A stretch of DNA of 64,000 nt from Paenibacillus woosongensis (GCF_030122845.1 NZ_CP126084.1:5225573-5289572); one strand, 5' to 3'; shown: positions 39,179-47,301, counted from the first letter of the stretch. Program-made: numbers and translations. The notes: generated by a model not told the origin, from the letters alone.

Positions 39179-39548
39179 GCATATCTTCAACGACGGTTCG
39201 ATCGGTGAGCAATCCGTATCTACGGAAGAATAAATCGAGCGCCTTAACGGAAGGAATTCCGTTTGCTCCTCCGCGAATCAACCGCATTAACTGAATGTAA
39301 GCTTCCGATCTCATCGCGTCAAGATTTCGCTCAGATAAATAATTAACGTAAGCAGCGAAATGTTCCTGCGATTTCCATTCGAACAGTGTTGACCGCGCGA
39401 TCCCAATCTCATCCGCGAGCTCCTGCATTGTCTTCTTCTTTCCTTCCGCGCCTAACAGTTCGCCCCATTCGTTCAGTACGAACAACTGCGCGGCTCTCTG
39501 CTGTTGCGGTGTTAGTTGCGCTTCTAATACTTTGCGTTGTCTACTCAT
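39162..39548 (-). CDS. phBC6A51-type helix-turn-helix protein, terminase small-subunit-like
   Basis: 128 residues beginning MSRQRKVLEAQLTPQQQRAA, with an HTH region TMQELADEIGIARSTLFEW and the family segment GIPSVKALDLFFRRYGLLTD. In phages this family sits at the terminase small-subunit position and binds DNA at packaging sites. GAGGAGG precedes the ATG. The end (RLEIS and stop) is encoded by the att repeat, so the C-terminus may have been set by integration. Overlaps the upstream gene by eight bases. Confidence 0.75.
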   Translation of the reverse strand: MSRQRKVLEAQLTPQQQRAAQLFVLNEWGELLGAEGKKKTMQELADEIGIARSTLFEWKSQEHFAAYVNYLSERNLDAMRSEAYIQLMRLIRGGANGIPSVKALDLFFRRYGLLTDRTVVEDMRLEIS

Positions 39549-40128
39549 AAATAACGTCCTCCTCTATAATCTTATTCGCGGCATCAATCGCAGCCTGTAA
39601 CGCGGCCGGATCGGATATTAAGCGTTCGGCCTCTTTCCGCGCATCCATATCGTGTTTACCGCCTTGATCGAACAGGTCGTGACCTAAGCCGTCATCCTTC
39701 GTCATGAAGCCGATATATATATGAAGCTTTCGCATTTCATCGCTAATGTTGATCTCATCACTTTTCCCCGCGTCTATCAATTCGTTAATGTGATTCATTA
39801 TGTCCAGCGCAGCCCTAGCGCCTAACGCATGTATCCCGGAGAAGAATCCGACCGAGTGACTAAGGAGCCGCGCGAGCTCCGCATACTCCGCAAGCCTGTC
39901 CGTATCAATCCGCGTAACCTGGCCGGCCGCTATAATCGACGCATATTTGACCGCAATTGCCCGAAACGGCTGCAGACGCTCGACCAACGCAAGCGATAGC
40001 GGCATTTCGACGCGTTGTTTACGTTCTGGCGGGTCCGGCGGCAGTCCCTTCTCGATCCGTATTTGACGCAAGCACTCCGTTAATGCCGCGATATCGACGC
40101 GCAGCTCATCGTTAGTCATGTGAGTCAT
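39541..40128 (-). CDS. Hypothetical protein of the tRNA-Ser element
   Basis: A 195-residue helical protein; ATG 40128 has GGGGGAG six bases ahead. The N-terminus has a short heptad-like helix (DELRVDIAALTECLRQIR); the rest has conserved-looking SVGFFSGIHALGARAALDI. No motif I recognise. It lies between two other small genes in one operon, overlapping both. Confidence 0.6.
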   Translation of the reverse strand: MTHMTNDELRVDIAALTECLRQIRIEKGLPPDPPERKQRVEMPLSLALVERLQPFRAIAVKYASIIAAGQVTRIDTDRLAEYAELARLLSHSVGFFSGIHALGARAALDIMNHINELIDAGKSDEINISDEMRKLHIYIGFMTKDDGLGHDLFDQGGKHDMDARKEAERLISDPAALQAAIDAANKIIEEDVIYE

Positions 40129-40321
40129 CCGCGTCTCCCCCTTCGATCTCATCCTCAATCGTAAATAGTGCGGTTGTAATCTCGTCATTAAGCGCCTGTA
40201 ACACGGCAAGACGCGCCTCAACGTCAGGTACCGCGCCCAATACCGCGCTGATTACTGCGGTTAGTTCCGATAGTCGCTGCGCGACATCGATCGTGCATTC
40301 GATTAAATTGCGTTGTTCCAT
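40112..40321 (-). CDS. Small hypothetical protein of the tRNA-Ser element
   Basis: 69 residues, helical, acidic C-terminus. GGAGGGA precedes the ATG at 40321. First gene of the 40321-39162 operon; overlaps the next by 17 bases. Not recognised. Confidence 0.6.
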   Translation of the reverse strand: MEQRNLIECTIDVAQRLSELTAVISAVLGAVPDVEARLAVLQALNDEITTALFTIEDEIEGGDADDSHD

Positions 40322-40431
40322 TTCGATCCCTCCGTAATAGAAAAGAGCCCGCTGTATTAGCGAGCTCCTTACGTTTCGTTGCGTTATATGCGACAGGGAT
40401 TCCGTTAAACGTTGAAGGGAAGACGATAACT

Positions 40432-40620
40432 ATGGGAACTCAAACGGTTAGGTCGGAAGGGAATGCGTTAAGCGACGAAGCACTGGAGCTGACAAACCGA
40501 ATTGCGAAGCTTCAAGGAGATATAAACAGTTACAAGCAGTTTTTAGCTGCAGAGAATGAGTACATTAAGACGCTTGAATCCGAAATCAAAGACGAAGAAG
40601 CCCGGGAGAGAAAAGAGTAA
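40432..40620 (+). CDS. Small coiled-coil protein
   Basis: 62 residues; heptads over most of the length (LTNRIAKLQGDINSYKQFL). GAAGGGAAG precedes the ATG at an unusual distance. Its 3' end runs into an HTH stub in another frame, so it may be the first part of a frameshifted gene. Not recognised. Confidence 0.45.
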   Translation: MGTQTVRSEGNALSDEALELTNRIAKLQGDINSYKQFLAAENEYIKTLESEIKDEEARERKE

Positions 40621-40784
40621 ATATCGCGGAGCTTTCGCGTATTACAGGACTACATAGAAACGGAATTACTAAGCTTTATAACGAGGATACAGACGGTGTG
40701 AAATTTGATACGTTAAATAAAATCTGTAAGGCGCTGTCTTGTGAAGTAGGGGATTTAATCGAGTATATTTCTGACGATATCTAA
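40578..40784 (+). pseudogene. XRE-type helix-turn-helix stub without a start codon
   Basis: The frame from 40578 to the TAA at 40782 encodes IAELSRITGLHRNGITKLY and later LNKICKALSCEVGDLIEY, a good Cro/C1-type DNA-binding domain lacking its first helix. No ATG, GTG or TTG opens the frame. It could only be made by a -1 shift from the coiled-coil frame. Most likely a remnant of the element's repressor. Confidence 0.6.
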
Positions 40785-40895
40785 CGCGACAGAGCACCGA
40801 ACACATACCGACCGCCGACCGTTGAGGTTTGCGGCCTTTTTTCGTTTTCGCGACGTCCCAAACCCGAATACTGTTCGTGTTCCGACCTACCAACA

Positions 40896-41428
40896 ATCAC
40901 CGCCGAAATCAACGCATACAAGCGCGTCGCCGGCGAAGCCATATTCGAGATTGGACGACGCCTCAAACACGTTAAGGAGAACGACTTGGCGCACGGACAG
41001 TGGGAACGTTGGTTGCGGGAGGAAGTCGACATCCACCCGAGGGTCGCTCAAATGCATATGAAGGTTGCGGAAACTCCCGGTCTAAAAACGAGGACGTCCT
41101 CGCAAATGGGGTTGGATGCTCTGTATCTCATAGCAACGCTCCCACCCGAAGAACGCACGCGAGAACACACGCTCAAGTCCGGAGTCACAAAAACGGTAGA
41201 CGAAATGACCGTACGAGAGCTACGCGAAGTAAAAGCGGCGTTAAAGAAAGAACGTGAGCGCGGGAACAAGCGGAAGTACGCGCACAGAAAGCGGAAGCTG
41301 ACTACGAACTGGTCCGCGGCACTCTTAGCGCAATGCGCGACCAGGCTCCGCAAATTGAATACGTTGAGGTTCGCAAAAAAGACGCAAACCCACGGAGGAC
41401 ATCCGCGGGCCTGCGCCTGAAAGATTGG
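40896..41428 (+). pseudogene. Broken DUF3102 phage protein gene
   Basis: ITAEINAYKRVAGEAIFEIG and GRRLKHVKENDLAHGQWERW are typical of DUF3102, a phage/ICE protein. The frame lacks a start codon near its beginning. After ELREVKAALKKERER the sense continues one frame over (EQAEVRAQKAEADYELVRG, IEYVEVRKKDANP), showing a one-base loss or two-base gain near 41262-41264. Both ends are damaged, so it is non-functional. Confidence 0.7.
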
Positions 41429-41623
41429 GTAACGTTAAATTTTTATCGGAACCAAACGCAAATAGGTTCCACGGAGGGGCTGACTCCCCTCTCCTCAATC
41501 ATAACATATCAAGTCTATTTTTACCGCGCGTTTTACGCAAAATTCACGGGAAATTAGGCATTCTGGTTGCGGAGGAGTATAAACGGAAGGGTTGCCGAGT
41601 TGAAGCGGTAAAATTGCGTAAAT

Positions 41624-41661
41624 AAAAAGCCAGCTTACGGGGGGGTTCCGCTTGGCTGGCA
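41624..41661 (-). terminator. Terminator of the HEPN-like gene
   Basis: The minus strand reads GCCAGCCAAGCGGAAC, C-rich loop, GCTGGCTTTTTATT. It lies 26 bases after the stop codon. Confidence 0.75.
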
Positions 41662-41686
41662 ATATTAGTGATAATACCCATCGTAC

Positions 41687-42295
41687 TTATTCTTTTTGAA
41701 AGCGGTCGCCGACCCATAGGGTTGATATAGATAGTGTCAAAAAAGAAAGCTTGGAATAAGTAGTTAATATCCGATCAATATGATCGTTTTCTTCAACAAG
41801 GTATGTACCTAAACTTACTTTTATTATTTCATGAGCAATAGGTGAGTGCCAATGAAATTCATCATTATTGTTGTACTCCCAAAGAGGAGGCAAGTTCCCT
41901 CGACCTGCTATTTCATAATATTTTCGGATACTTAAAAGATCAACGTGGTATGTAATTTTATTTCGGATGTTTGCAAGGGTTTTACTTTTAAAGTGATTGG
42001 TTTCTTTTGAGGTTAAGTAATTCCATGCTTCGACAACCTCATCCGGCATGTTTTTATCCTGAATTAGCAAAATAATATCTTTTTTTATTACGTCAAATAT
42101 CTTTAAAGATTCATAAAGACTAGAGAGTGCATTGGAAATATACATATATACCAAAAGGGGCGTGCCTTTTGGTGACTGTTGAAAGAGTTTTAAAAAGACA
42201 GAACAGTATTCTAAGTTCATTACCAATGCAATTATCCTCAGTTCTTGTTCCGAAAGGGGTTCTTTAGATTCTCTATGTGAAACAATGGCTTTCAT
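41687..42295 (-). CDS. AT-rich cargo gene with a HEPN-like motif
   Basis: 202 residues. ATG 42295 follows GGAGGTGAT, a near-perfect site; the frame upstream is not coding. The protein is largely helical. Near its middle, ANIRNKITYHVDLL contains R-N-(x)4-H, the arrangement of HEPN ribonucleases (R-x4-6-H). The family is not recognised beyond this. The base composition is clearly lower in G+C than the surrounding element, so it looks like inserted cargo. HEPN proteins on phage-like elements are often abortive-infection or toxin genes; that role here is inference. Confidence 0.6.
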   Translation of the reverse strand: MKAIVSHRESKEPLSEQELRIIALVMNLEYCSVFLKLFQQSPKGTPLLVYMYISNALSSLYESLKIFDVIKKDIILLIQDKNMPDEVVEAWNYLTSKETNHFKSKTLANIRNKITYHVDLLSIRKYYEIAGRGNLPPLWEYNNNDEFHWHSPIAHEIIKVSLGTYLVEENDHIDRILTTYSKLSFLTLSISTLWVGDRFQKE

Positions 42296-42397
42296 AATAT
42301 CACCTCCATTATAGTATATCAGATTAGACAAATAAATTTATTGTCTCAATGCTACATACTAAGCGCGGGTAACTATCCGGATCTAAACACGTTAACG

Positions 42398-42445
42398 CAA
42401 AAAAAGGCGCAGACTCAACGGAATCTCTCCCGCGAATCTGCGCCT
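42398..42445 (-). terminator. Terminator downstream of the toxin gene
   Basis: AGGCGCAGA pairs with TCTGCGCCT and is followed on the minus strand by seven T. It would set the 3' end of a toxin mRNA of about 400 bases. Confidence 0.7.
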
Positions 42446-42504
42446 CACTCAGCGCCGTAATTTCCTGTCTATGCTTGTGCCAACATAAAAATATATCAAA
42501 TTGC

Positions 42505-42533
42505 TTTACATCTGTAAAGGTTAAGTTTACAAT
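42505..42533 (+). promoter_or_regulatory. Promoter of a likely antisense RNA
   Basis: TTTACA at 42505-42510, 17-base spacer, TACAAT at 42528-42533. The transcript would begin near 42540, run toward the toxin gene and end at the 42626-42665 terminator. Confidence 0.65.
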
Positions 42534-42539
42534 GAACAT

Positions 42540-42665
42540 AGGAAAACCGATAACGAATTTATCGCTATCGGCAGGTTTGCAAGGTAAGGGTATTAGATTT
42601 AAAAAACGTAGAGTGCAAGACGCATAGTAGTCGGTTTCTCCGCCAAGAGACCGGCTACTTTTTCT
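42540..42665 (+). ncRNA. Candidate antisense RNA antitoxin (RatA-like arrangement)
   Basis: Between a consensus-like promoter and a terminator (GTAGTCGGTTTCT/AGAGACCGGCTAC then TTTTTCTTTTC at 42626-42665) is a gene-free stretch of about 125 bases with an internal hairpin (CCGATA/TATCGG). It is complementary to the 3' part of the toxin mRNA including the last codons. It also contains a 31-codon frame (MNIGKPITNLSLSAGLQG) without a good ribosome binding site. Confidence 0.55.
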
Positions 42666-42762
42666 TTTCTAATGCCTTAATCAAATCGAGAACAAACTTC
42701 ATTAATGATAGCATTAACATCATTGCTGCTATAATTAAAGTTATAACTTGATAAGTGTCCAG
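42655..42762 (-). CDS. Putative holin-like type I toxin
   Basis: 35 residues: DTYQVITLIIAAMMLMLSL, MKFVLDLI, then a lysine-rich tail EKKK. One membrane helix plus a charged C-terminus is the pattern of the putative holin-like toxin family (TxpA/BsrG relatives). No ATG is available: a CTG at 42762 lies seven bases after GGTGG in CGGTGGTGAT, close to the perfect ribosome binding sequence. An extended -10 TGGTATAAT lies upstream near 42790-42800. The gene faces the antisense RNA, as in txpA/ratA. Confidence 0.7.
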   Translation of the reverse strand: MDTYQVITLIIAAMMLMLSLMKFVLDLIKALEKKK

Positions 42763-42872
42763 GGTATCACCACCGAGCCTCTTACCTTGCAGTTATATTA
42801 TACCAGACTATACCATGTTAATGTAACGTTAAAGGACCACCTGTTGATAACTTACGAGATTTAATTATTTTT

Positions 42873-43661
42873 TCATTTCGCAACTCTCTTCTGCTTGTAC
42901 CGGAGCGCCTTATATTGCGCTAATGCTGTCTTATATGCGTCAACAAATAAGCCTACCGGATTGTCAACGTTGATCCGCGGCAAATTAGTGCTTATGTCAA
43001 CCGTCATCATAGCGTATTGTTCCGCAGCCAGGTCGATAACTTCCGGATCGAGGCGACCGGGAAAATGGCGCAGCAGTGCCGCATATATGTCCGCGAAGTA
43101 GAAATCACCGACCGCGTGCGTGTCGTTTAAGGGGATCGCAGATAGACGGCGGTAGAGCGCAGCCATAACGAAATCTGACCCGTCATCTTCCCGCGCGTCA
43201 TTCATACAACCATCCTTAAAGTCATTATTATTTAAATCATTAATTACTAGGGGCGGATTTGCCGTAGATGGGTTTTCCATATCCGGATTTTCCGTATGTG
43301 GAATAGCCGTACCTGGCTCCGGCCCTTCTGGCTCGATCGGGTCGACCGGTCTCTCGAATACGACCGTTTCATATCCGGTAATGCGCTGCGTCTCTGGATC
43401 GCGCATCTGACGACGTTCAATATAGCCGGCGGCCTCTAATTCCTTCAACGCCGAATAAACCGCGTCTTTGCCGTCTTTTGAACGTTTAACGAGGTCCGAT
43501 ACATATAAACGCCAATTGTAGGGCTTAGATAGCAAATAACCGAGCAGTCCCTTCGCTTTCCAGGACAGCCGCTCGTCCGATAAGAAGAACGGGTCAATGA
43601 TAGCGTATGACGAGTCGCGCTTCGAGACGCGGACAATACCGCCTTTGTTGGACGTCGACAT
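42873..43661 (-). CDS. HTH_36 phage replication-type protein
   Basis: 262 residues. The N-terminal winged helix (FFLSDERLSWKAKGLLGYLLS, SDLVKRSKDGKDAVYSALKELEAAGYIERR) is the HTH_36/replisome-organiser type common in phage and plasmid initiators. A Pro/Glu/Asn-rich linker (110-150) leads to a helical C-terminal domain (FYFADIYAALLRHFPG) of unknown role. It overlaps the integrase gene end. A helper role in replication or copy control of the element is probable. Confidence 0.7.
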   Translation of the reverse strand: MSTSNKGGIVRVSKRDSSYAIIDPFFLSDERLSWKAKGLLGYLLSKPYNWRLYVSDLVKRSKDGKDAVYSALKELEAAGYIERRQMRDPETQRITGYETVVFERPVDPIEPEGPEPGTAIPHTENPDMENPSTANPPLVINDLNNNDFKDGCMNDAREDDGSDFVMAALYRRLSAIPLNDTHAVGDFYFADIYAALLRHFPGRLDPEVIDLAAEQYAMMTVDISTNLPRINVDNPVGLFVDAYKTALAQYKALRYKQKRVAK

Positions 43662-44702
43662 TAGCGCATGCCCTCCCGTTTCATAATCCGCGCAAGAGGC
43701 GAATGCTTCCGGTGCTCGTCCGTAATGCTTTCCTCGCTAATCTGGACGTACTTGCGAGTCGTCGCTATATCCGCGTGACCCATAATTTTTTGAAGGTGAA
43801 AGATACTCATTCCATTCTCCGCGGCCATCGTTGCAAAATTGTGTCGCAGGACATGTGGCGATACATTACGGCCGAGCTTCGCCTTTTCCGCGTATTTATC
43901 AAACGCCTTTTGAATCGTCTTCTCGCTCAATTGCTCGCCATAGTTGGTCGTAAATACATATGTAGTTTCGAAGTGTTGCTCGGACTCCGTAATTAGTTGC
44001 TTCAATAGGCGCGCCGTCTCAGTTGAGAGAGGCAATACGCGAGACTTGCGGTTCTTATTCTTCGCGGCTGGAAGTACAATAAGTTTCCGCACGAAATCAA
44101 TCTCCGGTTTTTCTAATGCGCAGATTTCATTCAGGCGGAGACCGGTATCCAAAATTAACGTCATAATAATCGCGTCTCTCCACTGTGCCCACTGTTGCCG
44201 ATCCGGTGCCTTTAAGAAGCGGTACAGCTCCTCATCGGTTAACGGCGTAACTGTATCGACGTCCTGGCGCATTAGAGACAGGTTAGCGGCTGGATTGCGG
44301 TTCTATTACCTCCTCGTCGTACAACACGGCAAAGAACGTCCTTAGAACGCGAATACGCACGTTTACTGATGCCGGAGACAGGCCGCGCTTTCCCTTCATA
44401 AATTCCGCCTTAAAAGGATGACCAGCGTAATATTCTTTATCGTTCGCGCACCAAATTACATAGTCGCGAAGCATGTCCGCAGTAACGTCCATAATCGTTA
44501 CCTCCCCGTGACGATCCTCGGCCCATTCGATAAAATAGCGCATATTCTTAACGTAACCTTCGATAGTCCGTTCTTTTAAGTTATTGGCGCGCTTTACCTT
44601 AACTACGAAATCAACCGCCTCATCAAGCGTATAAGACGGCAGGCCTACCTCCGCAATTGGAGTCCGCTGACCTACCGTTTTCTTGCCCGTACGTTTATCC
44701 AT
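43661..44702 (-). pseudogene. int: Tyrosine integrase, split by a frameshift
   Basis: Frame one (44702-44283) holds the SAM-like core-binding domain; frame two (44272-43661) the catalytic domain with Arg in TGLRLNEI, HxxR in SPHVLRHNFAT, His in IMGHADIATT and Tyr in TRKYVQI. Between them GAA CCG C AAT CCA GCC shows one extra base near 44297: without it the sequence reads EPNPAANLSLMRQDV across the gap. All catalytic residues survive, but the product is not joined. It lies next to the tRNA target. Could be a sequencing error or, less likely, a programmed shift. Confidence 0.85.
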
Positions 44703-44841
44703 AACAAAAAAGCCTCCTACGCGTTATTAACGTAGAAGACTTCGGAATCATTCAGGTATGTTCGGATCATCTAGCGCTCTCTGCGTCCAGTTTCCGTACA
44801 CATAACGTACTGAAAACGTGATAATGACGCGGTTTACGAGA

Positions 44842-44904
44842 GATGGCGGAAAGGGTGGGATTCGAACCCACGCACGCTTTGACACGCCTAGCTGATTTCG
44901 AGTC
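44842..44904 (-). repeat. Right attachment site within tRNA-Ser
   Basis: The 63 bases identical to 39116-39178. The 3' part of the present tRNA gene was therefore supplied or restored by the element on integration. Confidence 0.93.
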
Positions 44905-44934
44905 AGCCCCCTTGGACCTCTTGGGTACCTTTCC
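44844..44934 (-). tRNA. tRNA-Ser(CGA)
   Basis: 91 bases with encoded CCA. Acceptor stem GGAAAGG/CCTTTCC, anticodon stem GCTGA/TCAGC with loop CTCGAAA (anticodon CGA, reading UCG), long variable arm typical of serine, and T-arm GTGGGTTCGAATCCCAC. It is the integration target of the mobile element. Confidence 0.95.
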
Positions 44935-44946
44935 ACAGCACAATTG

Positions 44947-44975
44947 AGTATATCATAAAACACGCCACCGATCAA
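44947..44975 (-). promoter_or_regulatory. tRNA-Ser promoter
   Basis: TTGATC at 44975-44970, a 17-base spacer and TATACT at 44952-44947, thirteen bases before the tRNA. The -35 is part of a hairpin (CCGATCAA/TTGATCGG, 44968-45001) that may also end the DUF951 gene transcript. Confidence 0.7.
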
Positions 44976-45046
44976 GGGAACTTATGTTCCTTTGATCGGT
45001 ATAATGCTGAACCTCAAGCATGGTGAGTTATCCGTCACTTCACAGG

Positions 45047-45283
45047 TTATGATGACTGGTTCTGCGAGTCCGTGGCCTCTTCCCCGGCTGATGCTGCCGA
45101 GTGAATCACCTTACGCATATTTTTCTCAAATTTTGCTCTTGGAACGAGTACGCTGTGCTTGCAGCCCACGCATTTAATTCGGATATCCATACCCATTCGG
45201 ATGATTTCCATTTCATTGCTGCCGCAAGGATGATTTTTCTTCATCAACACAATATCGCCCAGCCCAAACGATTTACGCTCCAT
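45047..45283 (-). CDS. DUF951 family protein
   Basis: 78 residues: LGDIVLMKKNHPCGSNEMEI, then KCVGCKHSVLVPR. One Cys in HPCGS and a CxxC pair suggest a small zinc-binding fold. The family (YyzM in Bacillus) always lies near parAB/rpsF by the origin; function unknown. GGAGAGGG precedes the ATG. The Ser/Ala/Glu-rich tail is probably disordered. Confidence 0.88.
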   Translation of the reverse strand: MERKSFGLGDIVLMKKNHPCGSNEMEIIRMGMDIRIKCVGCKHSVLVPRAKFEKNMRKVIHSAASAGEEATDSQNQSS

Positions 45284-45383
45284 GTATATCCCTCTCCTAC
45301 TTCTTCCATAATTATTCTATCCCATCAGTCAATTTGGATTGACTAAATCGTTCCTATGCTGCATAACAGCTTAACTCTGTGAT

Positions 45384-46283
45384 TTATTTGCCCTCAGTCA
45401 AAGCCAGATTATCCGCTTCAGCTTCTTCCAGTGCCTGCTTAACATATGTCTGTATTCGCCGCTCGACTTCTTCTCTGGCCGCAGGCAGACATTCCATCGC
45501 TATTCGGATGACGAACTCGCTGGCTGACAGCGACTGAATGCCAAGCACATGCGGCACTTCCGGATCATAGGGATGATCTTCCTTCATTTTTAGCATCGCC
45601 CTTTTCAACAAGCCAATACTCTCTTCCAATTTCTTAGCATTGCTGAATGGAAAATCCACAACGACCATCGCATTGTTCAACGAATAGTTCGTCACATTAG
45701 TGATCATGCCATTTGGAATGATGTGCACCTCCCCTGTCCAGCTGACAAGGCGCGTGGAACGGAGTCCAATCATCTCGACCGTGCCTTTAAGACTGCCGGT
45801 TTGAATGACATCGCCTACGGCAAACTGATCCTCTAATATAATGAAAAATCCTGTGATCACATCCTTCACCAGGCTCTGAGCGCCAAAACCGATGGCCAGC
45901 CCCAGTACCCCGGCCCCGGCAAGCAGCGGCGCAAGCTGGAAGCCGACTTCACCCAGCACGAGCATCACCATAATGAAGTTGCTAGTAATCCAGGTAACAT
46001 TTTTAAGAAGCTCGCCTACAGTTATGAACCTCCGAGGATTGACCTTTAAACGACTTTTTTCTCTCTTCTCCAGAGAACGGTCGATAATCCGATATATGAC
46101 TTTTATAAATATTCGAGTAAGGATGAAAATAAGAATAATCCGCAAGGCCGAGAACATGACCATTTCCCACATATCGATGTTCGTCACCCATGCCCACAGC
46201 TTATCTTTCCAGGTTATTGCGGCTTTAATTGCATCTTCGGGGGAATCAATAGCATTATCTGTTTTCATTGTTAGAAATGTCAT
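45384..46283 (-). CDS. Small-conductance mechanosensitive channel, MscS family
   Basis: 299 residues with ATG 46283 after AGGAGGGAG. Three or four transmembrane helices (about 30-125), the pore helix with AGAGVLGLAIGFGAQSLVKDVITGF, and the cytoplasmic beta domain (FAVGDVIQTGSLKGTVEMIGLRSTRL). It opens on osmotic downshock. DUF3343 lies directly upstream and overlaps the untranslated start. Confidence 0.92.
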   Translation of the reverse strand: MTFLTMKTDNAIDSPEDAIKAAITWKDKLWAWVTNIDMWEMVMFSALRIILIFILTRIFIKVIYRIIDRSLEKREKSRLKVNPRRFITVGELLKNVTWITSNFIMVMLVLGEVGFQLAPLLAGAGVLGLAIGFGAQSLVKDVITGFFIILEDQFAVGDVIQTGSLKGTVEMIGLRSTRLVSWTGEVHIIPNGMITNVTNYSLNNAMVVVDFPFSNAKKLEESIGLLKRAMLKMKEDHPYDPEVPHVLGIQSLSASEFVIRIAMECLPAAREEVERRIQTYVKQALEEAEADNLALTEGK

Positions 46284-46293
46284 CTGCTCCCTC

Positions 46294-46545
46294 CTATAAT
46301 TCGATGTTATCATAACCTGATTCCGATTGGGAGTAGATCCCCCGAATGACTACGTTCTCCTGAATCACAATCCCCTTTACGGCGGATAAGGACTCCTCAG
46401 GAAAACGAATCGATAGAGCGCAGCCTGCCGTGATTTCCTTCGGTGTCGGAAACAGGTCGATTTCTATTTCTGCATATTCCAGCAGCATCTCAGCTCGCAA
46501 TGCTTGCTGCGTCGAATCAAATGCCATCACTAACCATGCATCCAC
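46294..46545 (-). CDS. DUF3343 family protein
   Basis: 83 residues, GTG start at 46545 with GGGAGGG ahead. MAFDSTQQALRAEMLLEYA and LFPTPKEITAGCALSIRF match DUF3343, a family with a conserved Cys often near selenium or sulfur-transfer genes. A class V aminotransferase/desulfurase-like gene is in the same region. Function unknown. Confidence 0.82.
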   Translation of the reverse strand: MDAWLVMAFDSTQQALRAEMLLEYAEIEIDLFPTPKEITAGCALSIRFPEESLSAVKGIVIQENVVIRGIYSQSESGYDNIEL

Positions 46546-46692
46546 AGCTTTTAGTCCCTCCCCTAATATAAGCGATACTTTAGTCGGAGTATAGAAATGC
46601 TCTTTTTTCCATATACTATCTATTATTCCTTATAGCAGATATACCGAACCCGGCAGCTATAACGATAATTTCAAGCGGAAAGGAAGATTTCT

Positions 46693-47301
46693 ATGTCTCA
46701 GCTAAACCCTTCTTTCTCAGGACAAGAAATTCCCTATTTAAAAATACCCCATACCGAACCGGGCATACATTCCGCCATTATTCATCGACTGCTGCTTCAT
46801 CTAGCCCAGGTCGAGCCTGGTCAGGAAATCGTTGTCGTTTGTATTGGCACCGACCGCTCAACCGGCGATTGCCTGGGTCCTCTTGTAGGAACTGCCTTAG
46901 CTAAATACAAATGCCCATACTTTCACTTGTATGGTACATTGGAAGATCCGGTCCATGCCATGAATTTGAAGGATACCCTCCACCAAATTAATACCACATT
47001 TATAGACCCTTATATCATTGGTATTGACGCTTGCCTTGGCCAAACGACCAGCGTAGGTTCGATTCAAGTCGTTCAAGGGCCGCTTCGTCCCGGTGCGGGC
47101 GTAAATAAAGAATTACCGCCGGTTGGCGATATCCATCTGACAGGCATCGTTAACGTCGGCGGTTTCATGGAATATTTTGTATTACAGAATACAAGGCTCA
47201 GCCTAGTCATGCGTTTATCTGAGATCATTGCCAGCAGCCTCTATTCCGCTATTAAAGAATGGAACAAAGGGTTTATTCCCCTTGCGCGGCAAGAGCAATA
47301 A
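46693..47301 (+). CDS. yyaC: Spore protease-like YyaC family protein
   Basis: 202 residues of the YyaC family, related to the germination protease GPR. CIGTDRSTGDCLGPLVGT and GIDACLGQTTSVGSIQV are conserved. YyaC is tied to sporulation in Bacillus, probably in the forespore. AAAGGAAG precedes the ATG. It is divergent from DUF3343 and overlaps the 3' end of DUF4446 by 29 bases. Confidence 0.92.
   Translation: MSQLNPSFSGQEIPYLKIPHTEPGIHSAIIHRLLLHLAQVEPGQEIVVVCIGTDRSTGDCLGPLVGTALAKYKCPYFHLYGTLEDPVHAMNLKDTLHQINTTFIDPYIIGIDACLGQTTSVGSIQVVQGPLRPGAGVNKELPPVGDIHLTGIVNVGGFMEYFVLQNTRLSLVMRLSEIIASSLYSAIKEWNKGFIPLARQEQ

Larger units (their letters stand above)
39116..44904. mobile_element. Small integrative element in tRNA-Ser (phage-derived remnant)
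   Basis: Bounded by 63-bp direct repeats from the 3' part of tRNA-Ser, with a tyrosine integrase next to the intact tRNA as is usual for tRNA-targeting elements. Contents, right to left: integrase (frameshifted), HTH_36/replication-type protein, holin-like toxin with antisense RNA, a HEPN-like AT-rich gene, a broken DUF3102 gene, an HTH stub, and three small phage-type genes. No structural phage genes, portal or capsid, so it is a satellite-like or decayed element. Confidence 0.88.

Noticed and set aside
41425..41625. Plus-strand frame after the DUF3102 remnant
   Set aside because: No ribosome binding site or recognisable domain; likely debris.
42324..42539. Minus-strand 71-codon frame
   Set aside because: It runs through a terminator and the antisense-RNA promoter and has no ribosome binding site.
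44283..44702. Independent short DNA-binding protein
   Set aside because: It is the N-terminal half of the integrase; the sense continues into the next frame after removing one base.
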